A stretch of DNA of 64,000 bases, taken from Arthrobacter sp. PAMC25284 (GTDB lineage: Bacteria; Actinomycetota; Actinomycetes; Actinomycetales; Micrococcaceae). The stretch lies in assembly GCF_019443425.1 (NCBI RefSeq), contig NZ_CP080382.1, forward strand, positions 3,286,001-3,350,000, read 5' to 3'. The position numbers and the translations under genes are program-made. A model generated the notes under the pieces. It did not search any database. It was given only the letters and a program-made list of their open reading frames with translations, and was not told the origin of the DNA. The stretch's first letter is position 1. Every line of letters starts with the position of its first letter. Below are positions 33,845 to 41,904 of the stretch, in pieces.

Positions 33845-34579
33845 GTGGACGACGCAGCGACGAGTGCGGGGAAACCCGCGGACTATGGCGACCTCAAAGC
33901 CGTCTTTTTCAACGCAACGCTCAAAAAGTCACCGGAGCTGTCCCACACCGGAGGTCTGATCGAGGTCAGCCGCCGGATTATGGAGAAGCAGGGCGTCGGC
34001 ACCGAGGTAATCCGGGTGGTGGACCATGACATTGCCAGCGGCGTGTACCCGGACATGCGCGAGCACGGCTGGGACAGCGACGAGTGGCCGGAGATCTACC
34101 CGAAGGTCCAGGACGCCGACATCGTGGTCCTTGCCGGTCCCATCTGGCTCGGCGATAACTCCTCGGAAATGAAGAAGCTGATTGAACGCCTTTATGCCCA
34201 TTCGGGGCAGCTGAACGCCAAGGGCCAGTGGGTTTTCTACCCGAAAGTCGGCGGCTGCCTGATCACCGGCAACGAGGACGGCATCAAACACTGCGCCATG
34301 AACGTGCTCTACAGCCTCCAGCATGTCGGGTTCACCATCCCGCCGCAGGCCGACGCCGGCTGGATAGGCGCTGTTGGGCCCGGGCCGAGCTATCTCGATG
34401 ACGGCTCCGGCGGCCCGGACAGCGACTTCACCAACCGCAACACCACGTTCATGACGTGGAACCTGCTGCACTATGCCCGGATGCTCAAGGACGCCGGTGG
34501 CATCCCGGCCTATGGAAACCTGCCTGCCGCCTGGAAAGACGGCACCCGCTTCGATTTCGAGAATCCCGAGTACCGCTGA
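33845..34579 (+). CDS. Flavodoxin-like / NADPH-dependent FMN reductase family protein
   Basis: 244 residues. The GTG at 33845 follows GGGAG; an earlier in-frame ATG at 33770 lacks sequence support. KAVFFNATLKKSPELSHTGGL is the phosphate-binding loop. VVLAGPIWLGDNSSEMKKLIERLY and KVGGCLITGNEDGIKHCAMNVLYSLQHVGFTIPPQADAGWIG are typical of the NADPH-dependent FMN reductase fold. The C-terminal part (TFMTWNLLHYARMLKDAGGIPAYG) is conserved in this group. Likely a quinone or flavin reductase; substrate not known. Confidence 0.82.
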   Translation: MDDAATSAGKPADYGDLKAVFFNATLKKSPELSHTGGLIEVSRRIMEKQGVGTEVIRVVDHDIASGVYPDMREHGWDSDEWPEIYPKVQDADIVVLAGPIWLGDNSSEMKKLIERLYAHSGQLNAKGQWVFYPKVGGCLITGNEDGIKHCAMNVLYSLQHVGFTIPPQADAGWIGAVGPGPSYLDDGSGGPDSDFTNRNTTFMTWNLLHYARMLKDAGGIPAYGNLPAAWKDGTRFDFENPEYR

Positions 34580-34647
34580 TTCCACAGTCCGCCGCGGGAC
34601 CCGCCTGACGCCGGAATATATACCCAGAAAAGGATGTTCCCATCACT

Positions 34648-35730
34648 ATGACTATCAAGAGCCCGATGCTGTCGCGCCCGGGCGCCGTCGAAGCCGGCGG
34701 AGCGGATACCGGCGTCGCGTCGCACTACGGCGAGCCGCTGCGCGAACAGCGGGCGCTGGCCGCCGGCAGCGCCGTCGTCGACCTCTCCTGTCGAGGCGTT
34801 GTCACCGTGACCGGACCGGACCGGCTGAGCTGGCTCAACACCTTGTCCTCCCAGCAGATGACGGACCTAGTCCCGGGACAGTCCACGGAATTGCTGCTTC
34901 TCAGTGTCCAGGGCCGGATCGAATTCGACGCCAGGGTAGTGGACGACGGCGGGACCACCTGGCTGATCGTGGAGGCCGCCGAGGCGGCACCGCTGGCCGG
35001 GTGGCTCACCCGGATGAAATTCATGCTCAGGGTTGAGGTCGCTGACGCCTCGGCGACCTGGGCCGTGCTCGGCTCCACGCAGCGCGTGCCGGAGTGGGCT
35101 GATCTGCTGGTCTGGGAGGATCCGTGGCCGCACATCGGCGCGGGCGGATACTCCTACTCCGTGGTGGGGGAGGAGTCGCACCCGGGCCTCGAACGGCCCT
35201 GGTTCGAATACCTGGTGCCGGCCGCGGAGCTCGAAGCCACGGTAGGTGACCGGCCGCTGGCCGGCGTGTGGGCGGCTGAAGCGCTGCGGATCGCCGCATG
35301 GCGGCCGCGCTGGGGCGCCGAAACGGACGACAAAACCATTCCGCACGAGCTGGATCTGCTGCGTACCGCCGTGCACTTGAGCAAGGGCTGCTACAAAGGC
35401 CAGGAAACCGTAGCCCGGGTCCACAACCTGGGCCACCCGCCCCGCCGCCTGGTTTTTCTGCAGCTCGACGGCTCCCAGCACACCATGCCAGCGGCCGGCA
35501 GCGAGGTCCTTGCCGGCTCGCGCAAGGTCGGCACCGTCACGTCGGTCGCCCAACACTATGAAATGGGGCCCGTGGCCCTGGCTGTCATCAAGCGCTCCGT
35601 CGACCCGGAGGAGGCTCTCACGGTCGTCGACGGCGATGAACCCTACACGGCGGCGCAGGAAATCATCGTGGCTCCGGATGCCGGACAGGTCGTCGGACGC
35701 CAGACCGGATTCCTGCGGGGTCCCCGATGA
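34648..35730 (+). CDS. ygfZ: YgfZ/GcvT-family tetrahydrofolate-binding protein
   Basis: 360 residues. GcvT-like fold: VTGPDRLSWLNTLSSQQM, and the YgfZ signature KGCYKGQETVARV (about 248-260), with the redox-active Cys, followed by the beta-barrel end. YgfZ supports repair or assembly of some Fe-S enzymes with folate. The ankyrin gene overlaps the stop (ATGA), so they are coupled. Confidence 0.9.
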   Translation: MTIKSPMLSRPGAVEAGGADTGVASHYGEPLREQRALAAGSAVVDLSCRGVVTVTGPDRLSWLNTLSSQQMTDLVPGQSTELLLLSVQGRIEFDARVVDDGGTTWLIVEAAEAAPLAGWLTRMKFMLRVEVADASATWAVLGSTQRVPEWADLLVWEDPWPHIGAGGYSYSVVGEESHPGLERPWFEYLVPAAELEATVGDRPLAGVWAAEALRIAAWRPRWGAETDDKTIPHELDLLRTAVHLSKGCYKGQETVARVHNLGHPPRRLVFLQLDGSQHTMPAAGSEVLAGSRKVGTVTSVAQHYEMGPVALAVIKRSVDPEEALTVVDGDEPYTAAQEIIVAPDAGQVVGRQTGFLRGPR

Positions 35731-36152
35731 AGCGTGACGACACTGCGGACGGATTGACACCGGACGGTGCAGCCGCACCCGATGACGAGACCCTGGCCCT
35801 GGCCCACGAACTCTTCCAGGCCGCGCGCGACGGAAATGCCGGCCTGATCGGCACCTATCTTTCGGCAGGCGCCCCGGCCGGGCTGACGACCGCCTCCGGT
35901 GATTCCCTCGTGATGCTCGCGGCCTACCACGGCCACGCGGAGACCGTCCGGCTGATCCTGGCGCACGGCGGCGACGCCAACGCGGCCAACGACCGGGGCC
36001 AGACCCCGCTGGCCGGTGCGGTCTTCAAGGGGTACACGGAGGTCGCCCGGGAGTTGCTGGCTGCCGGTGCCGATCCGGACGCCGGAACGCCGTCCGCTCG
36101 GGCGGCCGCGCAGATGTTCGCCCGGGTGGACGTCCTGGCGCTGTTGGACTAA
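35727..36152 (+). CDS. Ankyrin-repeat protein
   Basis: 141 residues; its ATG overlaps the ygfZ stop. Three to four ankyrin units: ARDGNAGLIGTYLSAGAPAGLTTASGDSLVMLAAYHGHAETVRLILAHGGDANAANDRGQTPLAGAVFKGYTEVARELLAAGADPDAG. Ends ARVDVLALLD. A cytoplasmic protein-protein interaction module; partner unknown. Coupling to ygfZ suggests work with it, but that is inference. Confidence 0.88.
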   Translation: MKRDDTADGLTPDGAAAPDDETLALAHELFQAARDGNAGLIGTYLSAGAPAGLTTASGDSLVMLAAYHGHAETVRLILAHGGDANAANDRGQTPLAGAVFKGYTEVARELLAAGADPDAGTPSARAAAQMFARVDVLALLD

Positions 36153-36227
36153 GGCCCCTGGAACCCTGAGGCCAACACGCGGTCAGCAACCGAGGGCAGA
36201 ACAGATATCAGCACGCGAAGGATTCGG

Positions 36228-37757
36228 ATGGAAAACGTAGCCAGGCCGTGGCCGGCGCTCTGGTCGCTGGTGATTGGCTTCTTTATGATCCTGCTCGACA
36301 CCACCATCGTCTCGGTGGCCAACCCGCGCATCATGGAGGGCCTCAATGCCGACATCAACTCAGTGATCTGGGTGACCAGCGCCTACCTGCTGGCATATGC
36401 CGTCCCGCTGTTGATCACCGGCAGGCTGGGCGACCGCTTCGGCCCGAAGAAGCTTTACCTCACCGGTCTTGTAGTCTTCACCGCGGCCTCCCTGTGGTGC
36501 GGGCTGTCCGGCGACATCCAGACCCTGATCGAAGCACGCGTGCTCCAGGGCCTCGGCGCGGCCCTGATGACACCGCAGACCATGGCCGTCATCACGAGGA
36601 TCTTCCCGCCGGACCGGCGCGGCGCTGCGATGGGCATTTGGGGCGCCACCGCGGGCGTCGCCACGCTCGTGGGCCCGATTCTGGGCGGTGTCCTGGTGGA
36701 CGGGATCGGCTGGGAATGGATCTTTTTCATCAATGTTCCGGTCGGCGTCGTCGGCTTCATCCTCGCCCTCCGCTTCGTGCCCTCGCTCAGCACCCATCAG
36801 CACAAGTTCGACATCCCCGGTGTGCTGCTCAGCGCAGCCGGGCTGTTCCTGCTCGTCTTCGGCATCCAGGAAGGCGAGACCTACAACTGGGGAACCATCA
36901 CCGGGCCGATCACGGTTTGGGGCCTCATTGTCGCCGGACTCGTTGTCCTCACGGTGTTCGTGCTGTGGCAGCGGATCAACAAGGGCGAACCGCTGCTGCC
37001 GCTGTCCCTCTTCAGGGACCGCAACTTCTCGCTGGCCAACATCGGCATCACCACCGTCGGCTTCACCGTGACAGCCTTCACCCTGCCGCTGATCTTCTAC
37101 TACCAGATCGTCCGTGGACTTACCCCCACCCAGTCGGCCCTCATGATGGTGCCGATGGCCCTGATCTCGGGCGGTCTCGCACCAGTGGTCGGTAAGATCA
37201 TCGATCGGGTCAACCCGAAGTACATGACTGCCGCGGGACTGGTGCTGATGTCGGCGGCGCTGTTTTGGAACTCCGCACTCATGCACCCGGACACCCCGAT
37301 CCTGCTGTTCCTGTTGCCGAGCGCGGTGCTGGGCTTTGCGAACGCCGGCATCTGGGCGCCTCTGAGCTCGACGGCCACCCGGAACCTCCCGCCGCGGCAG
37401 GCAGGTGCCGGGTCCGGGGTCTACAACACCACCAGGCAAATCGGGGCCGTCCTTGGCAGTGCGGCCATCGCCGTGCTGATTCAGGCGCGGCTGACGGCCG
37501 AACTGCCGGCCATGCCCGGCAGCACCGGGGAAGCACAGCCCATAGGCTTCGGCGGTGCGTTGCCGGAAGCTCTCCAAGCCGGATTCTCGACGGCGATGGG
37601 CCAGTCCATCATGCTGCCCGCGGCCGTCATCCTGATCGGCGCAGCCGCCGCCGTGTTCTTCGCCAAGCCCCAGCCCGTGCTGGGGTGGGGCGGTCCGGGG
37701 AACGCGCCCGCCCCGGAGGCTGCTGGCAGCCCGCGGTACGGGACGTCTCCGAGCTGA
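36228..37757 (+). CDS. DHA2-family drug:H+ antiporter (MFS, 14 segments)
   Basis: 509 residues, AAGGA 7 nt before the ATG. The EmrB/QacA pattern: PALWSLVIGFFMILLDTTIVSVANPRIM (D-TI motif in TM1), GRLGDRFGPKKLYLTG (motif A) and RVLQGLGAALMTPQTMAVI, plus GIWGATAGVATLVGPILGG (motif C). About 14 membrane segments. An exporter for cationic drugs or other hydrophobic compounds. No regulator adjacent; convergent with the GNAT gene. Confidence 0.9.
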   Translation: MENVARPWPALWSLVIGFFMILLDTTIVSVANPRIMEGLNADINSVIWVTSAYLLAYAVPLLITGRLGDRFGPKKLYLTGLVVFTAASLWCGLSGDIQTLIEARVLQGLGAALMTPQTMAVITRIFPPDRRGAAMGIWGATAGVATLVGPILGGVLVDGIGWEWIFFINVPVGVVGFILALRFVPSLSTHQHKFDIPGVLLSAAGLFLLVFGIQEGETYNWGTITGPITVWGLIVAGLVVLTVFVLWQRINKGEPLLPLSLFRDRNFSLANIGITTVGFTVTAFTLPLIFYYQIVRGLTPTQSALMMVPMALISGGLAPVVGKIIDRVNPKYMTAAGLVLMSAALFWNSALMHPDTPILLFLLPSAVLGFANAGIWAPLSSTATRNLPPRQAGAGSGVYNTTRQIGAVLGSAAIAVLIQARLTAELPAMPGSTGEAQPIGFGGALPEALQAGFSTAMGQSIMLPAAVILIGAAAAVFFAKPQPVLGWGGPGNAPAPEAAGSPRYGTSPS

Positions 37758-37784
37758 CGCACGCACCGACGGACGGCGTCCGGA

Positions 37785-38495
37785 TCAGCCCAGCAGGACG
37801 CTGGTCTGGATGCCGCCGGCGGTGAAGCCCAGGCTCCGGGAGAGCGCCAGGGCACCCTTGTTGCTGACATCGGCGCGCCATTGCAACGTCAGCCCGGATG
37901 CGAGGGCTTCCTGTGCGGCTATCGAGGCGACCAATGATCCCAGCCCGCGGCGACGCCACTCCGGATCCACGAGGACCCTGATATCCGCCAGGATCCCTTG
38001 CTGTTCCGAATAGGCGCCGCAGGCGACGGGGACGGACAGGCCGTCGTCGTCGCGCATGATCGTAAAGACGTGCGGCAGCGTGGACAACCTGACTTCGTTC
38101 ACGTCGTCCGGCGGGCATCGGCTTTCCAGCTCAAGCGCCTCGGGGTGTCCGTGCGAGACGGTCAATTCCTCGGCCGGCTGGGCCAGGGGCAGGTCATCGG
38201 CGAAAAACAAGGCGGCCGCGCCCAGCCCGTGGCCGCCGGTCCGACGGGTCAGCGTCAGCAGCGTGACATGCTGCGCCATGTCCTCGTCGGGAATCCCGGC
38301 GGCGGCATCCAGCACCCCTTGCGGCCCCACGAGGACCGAGGTCCCGAACAGCCTGACAAAGTCGACCGACTCGCGGGCGTCGTCCGCCCGGGTGAGCCGG
38401 TCTCCGGCAGCGGAGCCAAACGCGGCGTCGTCGAATCCCAGTTGCCGGGACCAGGCGAGCCGGATGATGTCAACGGAACCGGGCTCAAGAGTCAT
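37785..38495 (-). CDS. GNAT-family N-acetyltransferase
   Basis: 236 residues. The C-terminal half has the acetyl-CoA loop region DIRVLVDPEWRRRGLGSLVASIAAQEAL and SNKGALALSRSLGFTAGG (GNAT motif B). The N-terminal half is diverged (MTLEPGSVDIIRLAWSRQLG). Substrate unknown. TAGGGT 6 nt before the ATG suggests a leaderless start. Confidence 0.82.
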   Translation of the reverse strand: MTLEPGSVDIIRLAWSRQLGFDDAAFGSAAGDRLTRADDARESVDFVRLFGTSVLVGPQGVLDAAAGIPDEDMAQHVTLLTLTRRTGGHGLGAAALFFADDLPLAQPAEELTVSHGHPEALELESRCPPDDVNEVRLSTLPHVFTIMRDDDGLSVPVACGAYSEQQGILADIRVLVDPEWRRRGLGSLVASIAAQEALASGLTLQWRADVSNKGALALSRSLGFTAGGIQTSVLLG

Positions 38496-38501
38496 GCCTC
38501 A

Positions 38502-38507
38502 ACCCTA
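38502..38507 (-). promoter_or_regulatory. Candidate -10 box of the GNAT gene, leaderless start
   Basis: TAGGGT on the minus strand lies 6 nt before the ATG at 38495. Confidence 0.45.
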
Positions 38508-38526
38508 CCCACCCGCGAAAGCCGTC

Positions 38527-39552
38527 CTAGCCGAAGAGGACCGCAGCCTCGTCGTAGCGTTCCTGCGGAACGCTCTTCAGGTTCCCCAGGGCGGTGTCGA
38601 AGCCGACGTGCACGATGTCGGTGCCGTTGAGCGAGACCATGGTGCCCCAGCGCTGTTCCACGACCGAGTCGATCGCGGCCATGCCAAGGCGGGTGGCGAG
38701 GACGCGGTCAAACCCGGTCGGAACGCCGCCGCGCTGGATGTGGCCAAGGACCGTGGCGCGGGTTTCGATGCCCGTGCGGGCCTCCAGTTCGGGGGCCAGC
38801 CGTTCGGCGATACCGCCCAGCCGGGGCCGGCCGAACGTGTCGAGGCCGCGCTCCGAGTGCGCCAGTTCCTGGCCGTCAGGGACGAAGCCCTCGGCGACCA
38901 CCACGAGCGGTGCCCGGCCGCGGTCGTGGGCGGAGAGGATCCATCCGGCGATCTGTTCCATTGACGCCTGCTGCTCCGGAATCAGGATGGCGTGCGCGCC
39001 CGTGGCCATACCGGCGTGCAGCGCAATCCAGCCGACGTGCCGCCCCATGACTTCAGCGATCATGGTCCGGTGGTGGGACTCGCCCGTGGTGCGGAGCCGG
39101 TCGATCGCCTCGGTGGCGATTTCGACGGCGGTATCAAATCCGAAGGTGTAGTCCGTGGCGTCAAGGTCGTTATCGACGGTCTTGGGGACGCCGACAATCC
39201 GGAGGCCGGCGTCGGTCAGGCGCTTTGCGGCGGCGAGGGTGCCTTCACCGCCGATGGCAATCAGGGCGTCGATGCCCAGCCGGGCCATGTTGGCCTTGAT
39301 GACTTCGGGGCCGCCGCCGTTTTCGAAGGGGTTGGTGCGGGACGTGCCCAGGATGGTGCCACCCTGCTTCGAGAGGCCGCGGACCATGGACCGGGGGATA
39401 TCAATGACGTCCGCCTCCACCACTCCGCGCCAGCCGTCCAGGAATCCCACGAATTCGTGGCCATGGACGGCGATGCCCTTGAGGACTGCGCCGCGGATGA
39501 CGGCGTTGAGTCCGGGGCAGTCTCCGCCGCTGGTGAGGATTCCGATTTTCAT
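38527..39552 (-). CDS. pfkA: 6-phosphofructokinase (group III, ATP- or PPi-type)
   Basis: 341 residues. KIGILTSGGDCPGLNAVIRG, LGTSRTNPF and IGGEGTLAAAKRL. PKTVDNDLDATDYTFGFDTAV and the catalytic TAEVMGR equivalent IAEVMGRHVGWIAL; GHIQRGGVPTGFDR. The residue after GGE is Gly (ATP-like at position 104), while the loop PKTVDND has Lys (position 124, often PPi-linked). This combination is known in actinobacterial group III PFKs, which include both ATP and PPi enzymes. So the donor is undecided from sequence. Phosphorylates fructose-6-phosphate in glycolysis. Confidence 0.93.
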   Translation of the reverse strand: MKIGILTSGGDCPGLNAVIRGAVLKGIAVHGHEFVGFLDGWRGVVEADVIDIPRSMVRGLSKQGGTILGTSRTNPFENGGGPEVIKANMARLGIDALIAIGGEGTLAAAKRLTDAGLRIVGVPKTVDNDLDATDYTFGFDTAVEIATEAIDRLRTTGESHHRTMIAEVMGRHVGWIALHAGMATGAHAILIPEQQASMEQIAGWILSAHDRGRAPLVVVAEGFVPDGQELAHSERGLDTFGRPRLGGIAERLAPELEARTGIETRATVLGHIQRGGVPTGFDRVLATRLGMAAIDSVVEQRWGTMVSLNGTDIVHVGFDTALGNLKSVPQERYDEAAVLFG

Positions 39553-39730
39553 GTCTCAGCTCAAATCATGGGTCGAAGGTGTAGGGGCAGAGCGCCACGC
39601 TGAGCTCACCTAAGAGTGTAATGGCGCATGTGGGCCACGACACAACCGGTTACGGCGGGAAGTGTCCCTTGCCGCGTTGGCAGGGGACACCCGGTCCATG
39701 GACGTCCGGTTCAGTCCGGGCGGAAGGTTT

Positions 39731-39985
39731 TCAGGGCTTCCCGGAACGGTTCGCGAGAAAACTTTCCAGGGCTATCGCGTTCCGCTGGTCGGGCAGGATC
39801 AGCCACGCCAGGAGGTAGAACACAAAGGCCGGGCCGGGAAGCAGGCTAAGGAGCAGGAACGCAATCCGGACATACGCGACATCAACATTGAGTTTGGCCG
39901 CGATGCCTCCGCACACTCCGCCCAGCCAGCGTTGCGGGCCGCGCTTCAGGCCAAGGCCCCTGACGGTGCTATAGAACTTATCCAT
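39731..39985 (-). CDS. PspC-domain protein (short)
   Basis: 84 residues. The PspC domain covers GPQRWLGGVCGGIAAKLNVDVAYVRIAFLLLSLLPGPAFVFYLLAWLILP, with one to two membrane helices at 43-66. GGGAG precedes the ATG. PspC domains take part in the phage-shock/envelope-stress response. It is the last gene of the minus-strand PspC cluster, 3 bp downstream of the next membrane gene. Confidence 0.9.
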   Translation of the reverse strand: MDKFYSTVRGLGLKRGPQRWLGGVCGGIAAKLNVDVAYVRIAFLLLSLLPGPAFVFYLLAWLILPDQRNAIALESFLANRSGKP

Positions 39986-39988
39986 GGG

Positions 39989-40282
39989 TCAAGACTCCCT
40001 TGTCGCAGTTTTTTTGTCACGTCCGCGGGCGGACAGGATCCCGCCGATTACGAGTGCTGCTCCGGCGCCGATCATGAGGCCGAGAAGGACGTAGGTCCCG
40101 TTCAGCGCCACTACACCGAGTCCGGCGATGATGACCAGGGCGGCGAGCGCCATTACGATCAGACCCCAGACGATGGTCCCGACGCGCCGGGGCGTCTCCA
40201 CCCCGGCCGGATTCTCTGGCCCAAGGTCGTCGCCGGGCCCGCTGCCGTTCGCCGGGACTGCCGGTCCGTCATAGCTGCCCAT
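39989..40282 (-). CDS. Small membrane protein of the PspC cluster
   Basis: 97 residues. Polar, Gly/Pro-rich N-terminus (1-32), then two hydrophobic segments (about 35-60, VGTIVWGLIVMALAALVIIAG; about 65-86, YVLLGLMIGAGAALVIGGI) and a basic tail. No named family recognised. Its ATG lies one base after the upstream gene's stop, and the short PspC gene begins 3 bp after it, so three genes form one operon. Confidence 0.75.
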   Translation of the reverse strand: MGSYDGPAVPANGSGPGDDLGPENPAGVETPRRVGTIVWGLIVMALAALVIIAGLGVVALNGTYVLLGLMIGAGAALVIGGILSARGRDKKTATRES

Positions 40283-40283
40283 G

Positions 40284-41780
40284 TCAGTTTCCTTCCTGGA
40301 TGGAGATGCTGCTCATAGTGCCGGAGATCCTGAGGACCAGGCTGGCGCCAGAGAGGTTGGTGTTGTACCCGCGGTGAACAGAGCTGGTACCACTGCGGAG
40401 TTGGCTGCCGTCATTCAGCTCGCCCATGGTCATGTCGGCGTCGATCCGGACCGGCACGGTGCCAGGGATAATGATCGTCAGTTCGCTGGCTGTCGCGTGG
40501 AACGGAACGACGACGTCGCTTTCCAACGGCGCGCGGAGGGCCAGCCCGGTCAGGTCCGCGGTTGCGCTGCTGGCTGCAAGGTCCAGGCCTGCCCGGGCCT
40601 GCTCGATGCTGGCGGGGGACCAGTCCGTGCTCGTGAACCGGAATCTGTCGCCGGCTGGCGTGGCATTAAACGCGACGTTAAAGACGGCACCAACGACCAG
40701 GGCGACGACGGCGAAGAAGCCAAGGACGCCCGACGCGCGGCCACGGAGCCCGGCGATCAGGATGCCAAGGCCCAGCACCGCGGCGGCACCGGCCCAGGCA
40801 ACGGCAATCCCGGCCGCTCCGAGCTCGATCACGTTGGCGGCGTCCAGGGCCCGGAGGCCGCCGCCTACGACGAGCGCGGCGCCTGCGGTGATGGCCACGG
40901 CGGGGGCGCCGGGGCCGGTGTTGCGTTTCGCGGCGGCGGGGGAGCCACCGGCGCCGGGGTCCGGCGCGTAGCCTGGCTTGCTGTAGTCGGGCTGGTTATA
41001 GCCGGGGTAGGCATAGCCGGGCTGGCTGAAGTTCCTGGCCGGGGTGCTGGCCGCGCTTCCCGCAGGGACAGCGCCGCTCGGCTGCGGATACGCGGCAGGA
41101 ACGCCGTTCCGGGTCTTGCTGCGGCTGCTCAGGTAGTAGATGAAGTAGATTACCCCGCCCACCCAGAAGACCGTCCAGGCGAAACCGAAGCCCGACCGGT
41201 CCCAGCCCCAAGCGCCGCTTCCCAGGCTGGGGAATCCAATCAATGTTGTGATCAGGGCCCCGGTCATACCCGTAGTCCACCGTCCGGACGCGGCCTCCCG
41301 GGCATGGATCCGGCCATCAGGTTCGGGCAGGAGGGACCACGCGATGCCGTAGAGGAGGATGCCGACGCCGGCGAAAATGGTCAGGACGATCAGGACACCG
41401 CGGACGATCAGCGGATCGACACCAAGGCGCTGGGCGACGCCGCTTGCGACGCCGCCGATCCAGCGATCGCGTCCGCGGGAGACGCCCAAGCTGCGGATCC
41501 AGTCGAAGAACCCCTGCGGCCGGTCTCCGGCACCCGCCGGCATCGGGCCGTAAGGGTAGGGCGGCGGAGGCGGAACGCTGCCTTGTCCGGAGTCCTGGGG
41601 AGTGTAAAGCGGTGGCGGCTCCGGCGCGGGGCCGCCGGGAGGGGGTTCGGGAGGCTGCGGGGTGTTCCCGGACTCGTCTGCAGAGCCGGAACCTAGAGGG
41701 CTGCCGGAAGAACCATCCGGGACTTCGGAAGTACCGTCATTGTCATCGGGTTGCGGAGGGTGTGGAGTGTGCGGATTCAT
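40284..41780 (-). CDS. PspC-domain membrane protein with LiaF/toastrack-like C-terminus
   Basis: 498 residues. Disordered Pro-rich N-terminus (1-85), PspC domain (about 95-150, SRGRDRWIGGVASGVAQRLGVDPLIVRG), several membrane segments and a Tyr/Gly/Pro-rich linker (about 230-270). The C-terminal domain (about 385-495) has beta-rich VVVPFHATASELTIIIPGTVPVRIDADMTMGEL, as in LiaF/toastrack-type proteins. These sense or tune envelope stress. Strong GGAGGATT site; divergent from the PspC histidine kinase with a 124-bp shared promoter region. Probably a regulator partner of that kinase. Confidence 0.85.
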   Translation of the reverse strand: MNPHTPHPPQPDDNDGTSEVPDGSSGSPLGSGSADESGNTPQPPEPPPGGPAPEPPPLYTPQDSGQGSVPPPPPYPYGPMPAGAGDRPQGFFDWIRSLGVSRGRDRWIGGVASGVAQRLGVDPLIVRGVLIVLTIFAGVGILLYGIAWSLLPEPDGRIHAREAASGRWTTGMTGALITTLIGFPSLGSGAWGWDRSGFGFAWTVFWVGGVIYFIYYLSSRSKTRNGVPAAYPQPSGAVPAGSAASTPARNFSQPGYAYPGYNQPDYSKPGYAPDPGAGGSPAAAKRNTGPGAPAVAITAGAALVVGGGLRALDAANVIELGAAGIAVAWAGAAAVLGLGILIAGLRGRASGVLGFFAVVALVVGAVFNVAFNATPAGDRFRFTSTDWSPASIEQARAGLDLAASSATADLTGLALRAPLESDVVVPFHATASELTIIIPGTVPVRIDADMTMGELNDGSQLRSGTSSVHRGYNTNLSGASLVLRISGTMSSISIQEGN

Positions 41781-41824
41781 ACTTTAATCCTCCCGCGCGG
41801 CGATGCCACCCATCTACGGGGGAA

Positions 41825-41844
41825 GACCCTGAACGGACCCTGAA
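41825..41844. promoter_or_regulatory. Direct repeat in the divergent PspC/kinase promoter region
   Basis: GACCCTGAA occurs at 41825-41833 and 41836-41844, an 11-bp period (one helical turn). It lies between the divergent genes, a plausible binding site for the linked response regulator. Inferred. Confidence 0.35.
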
Positions 41845-41904
41845 ATCAACCGGGATGACCGCAGAAAACCCTCCGGGGACCCCGGTTCGTGCTTGGATTG
41901 ATCC

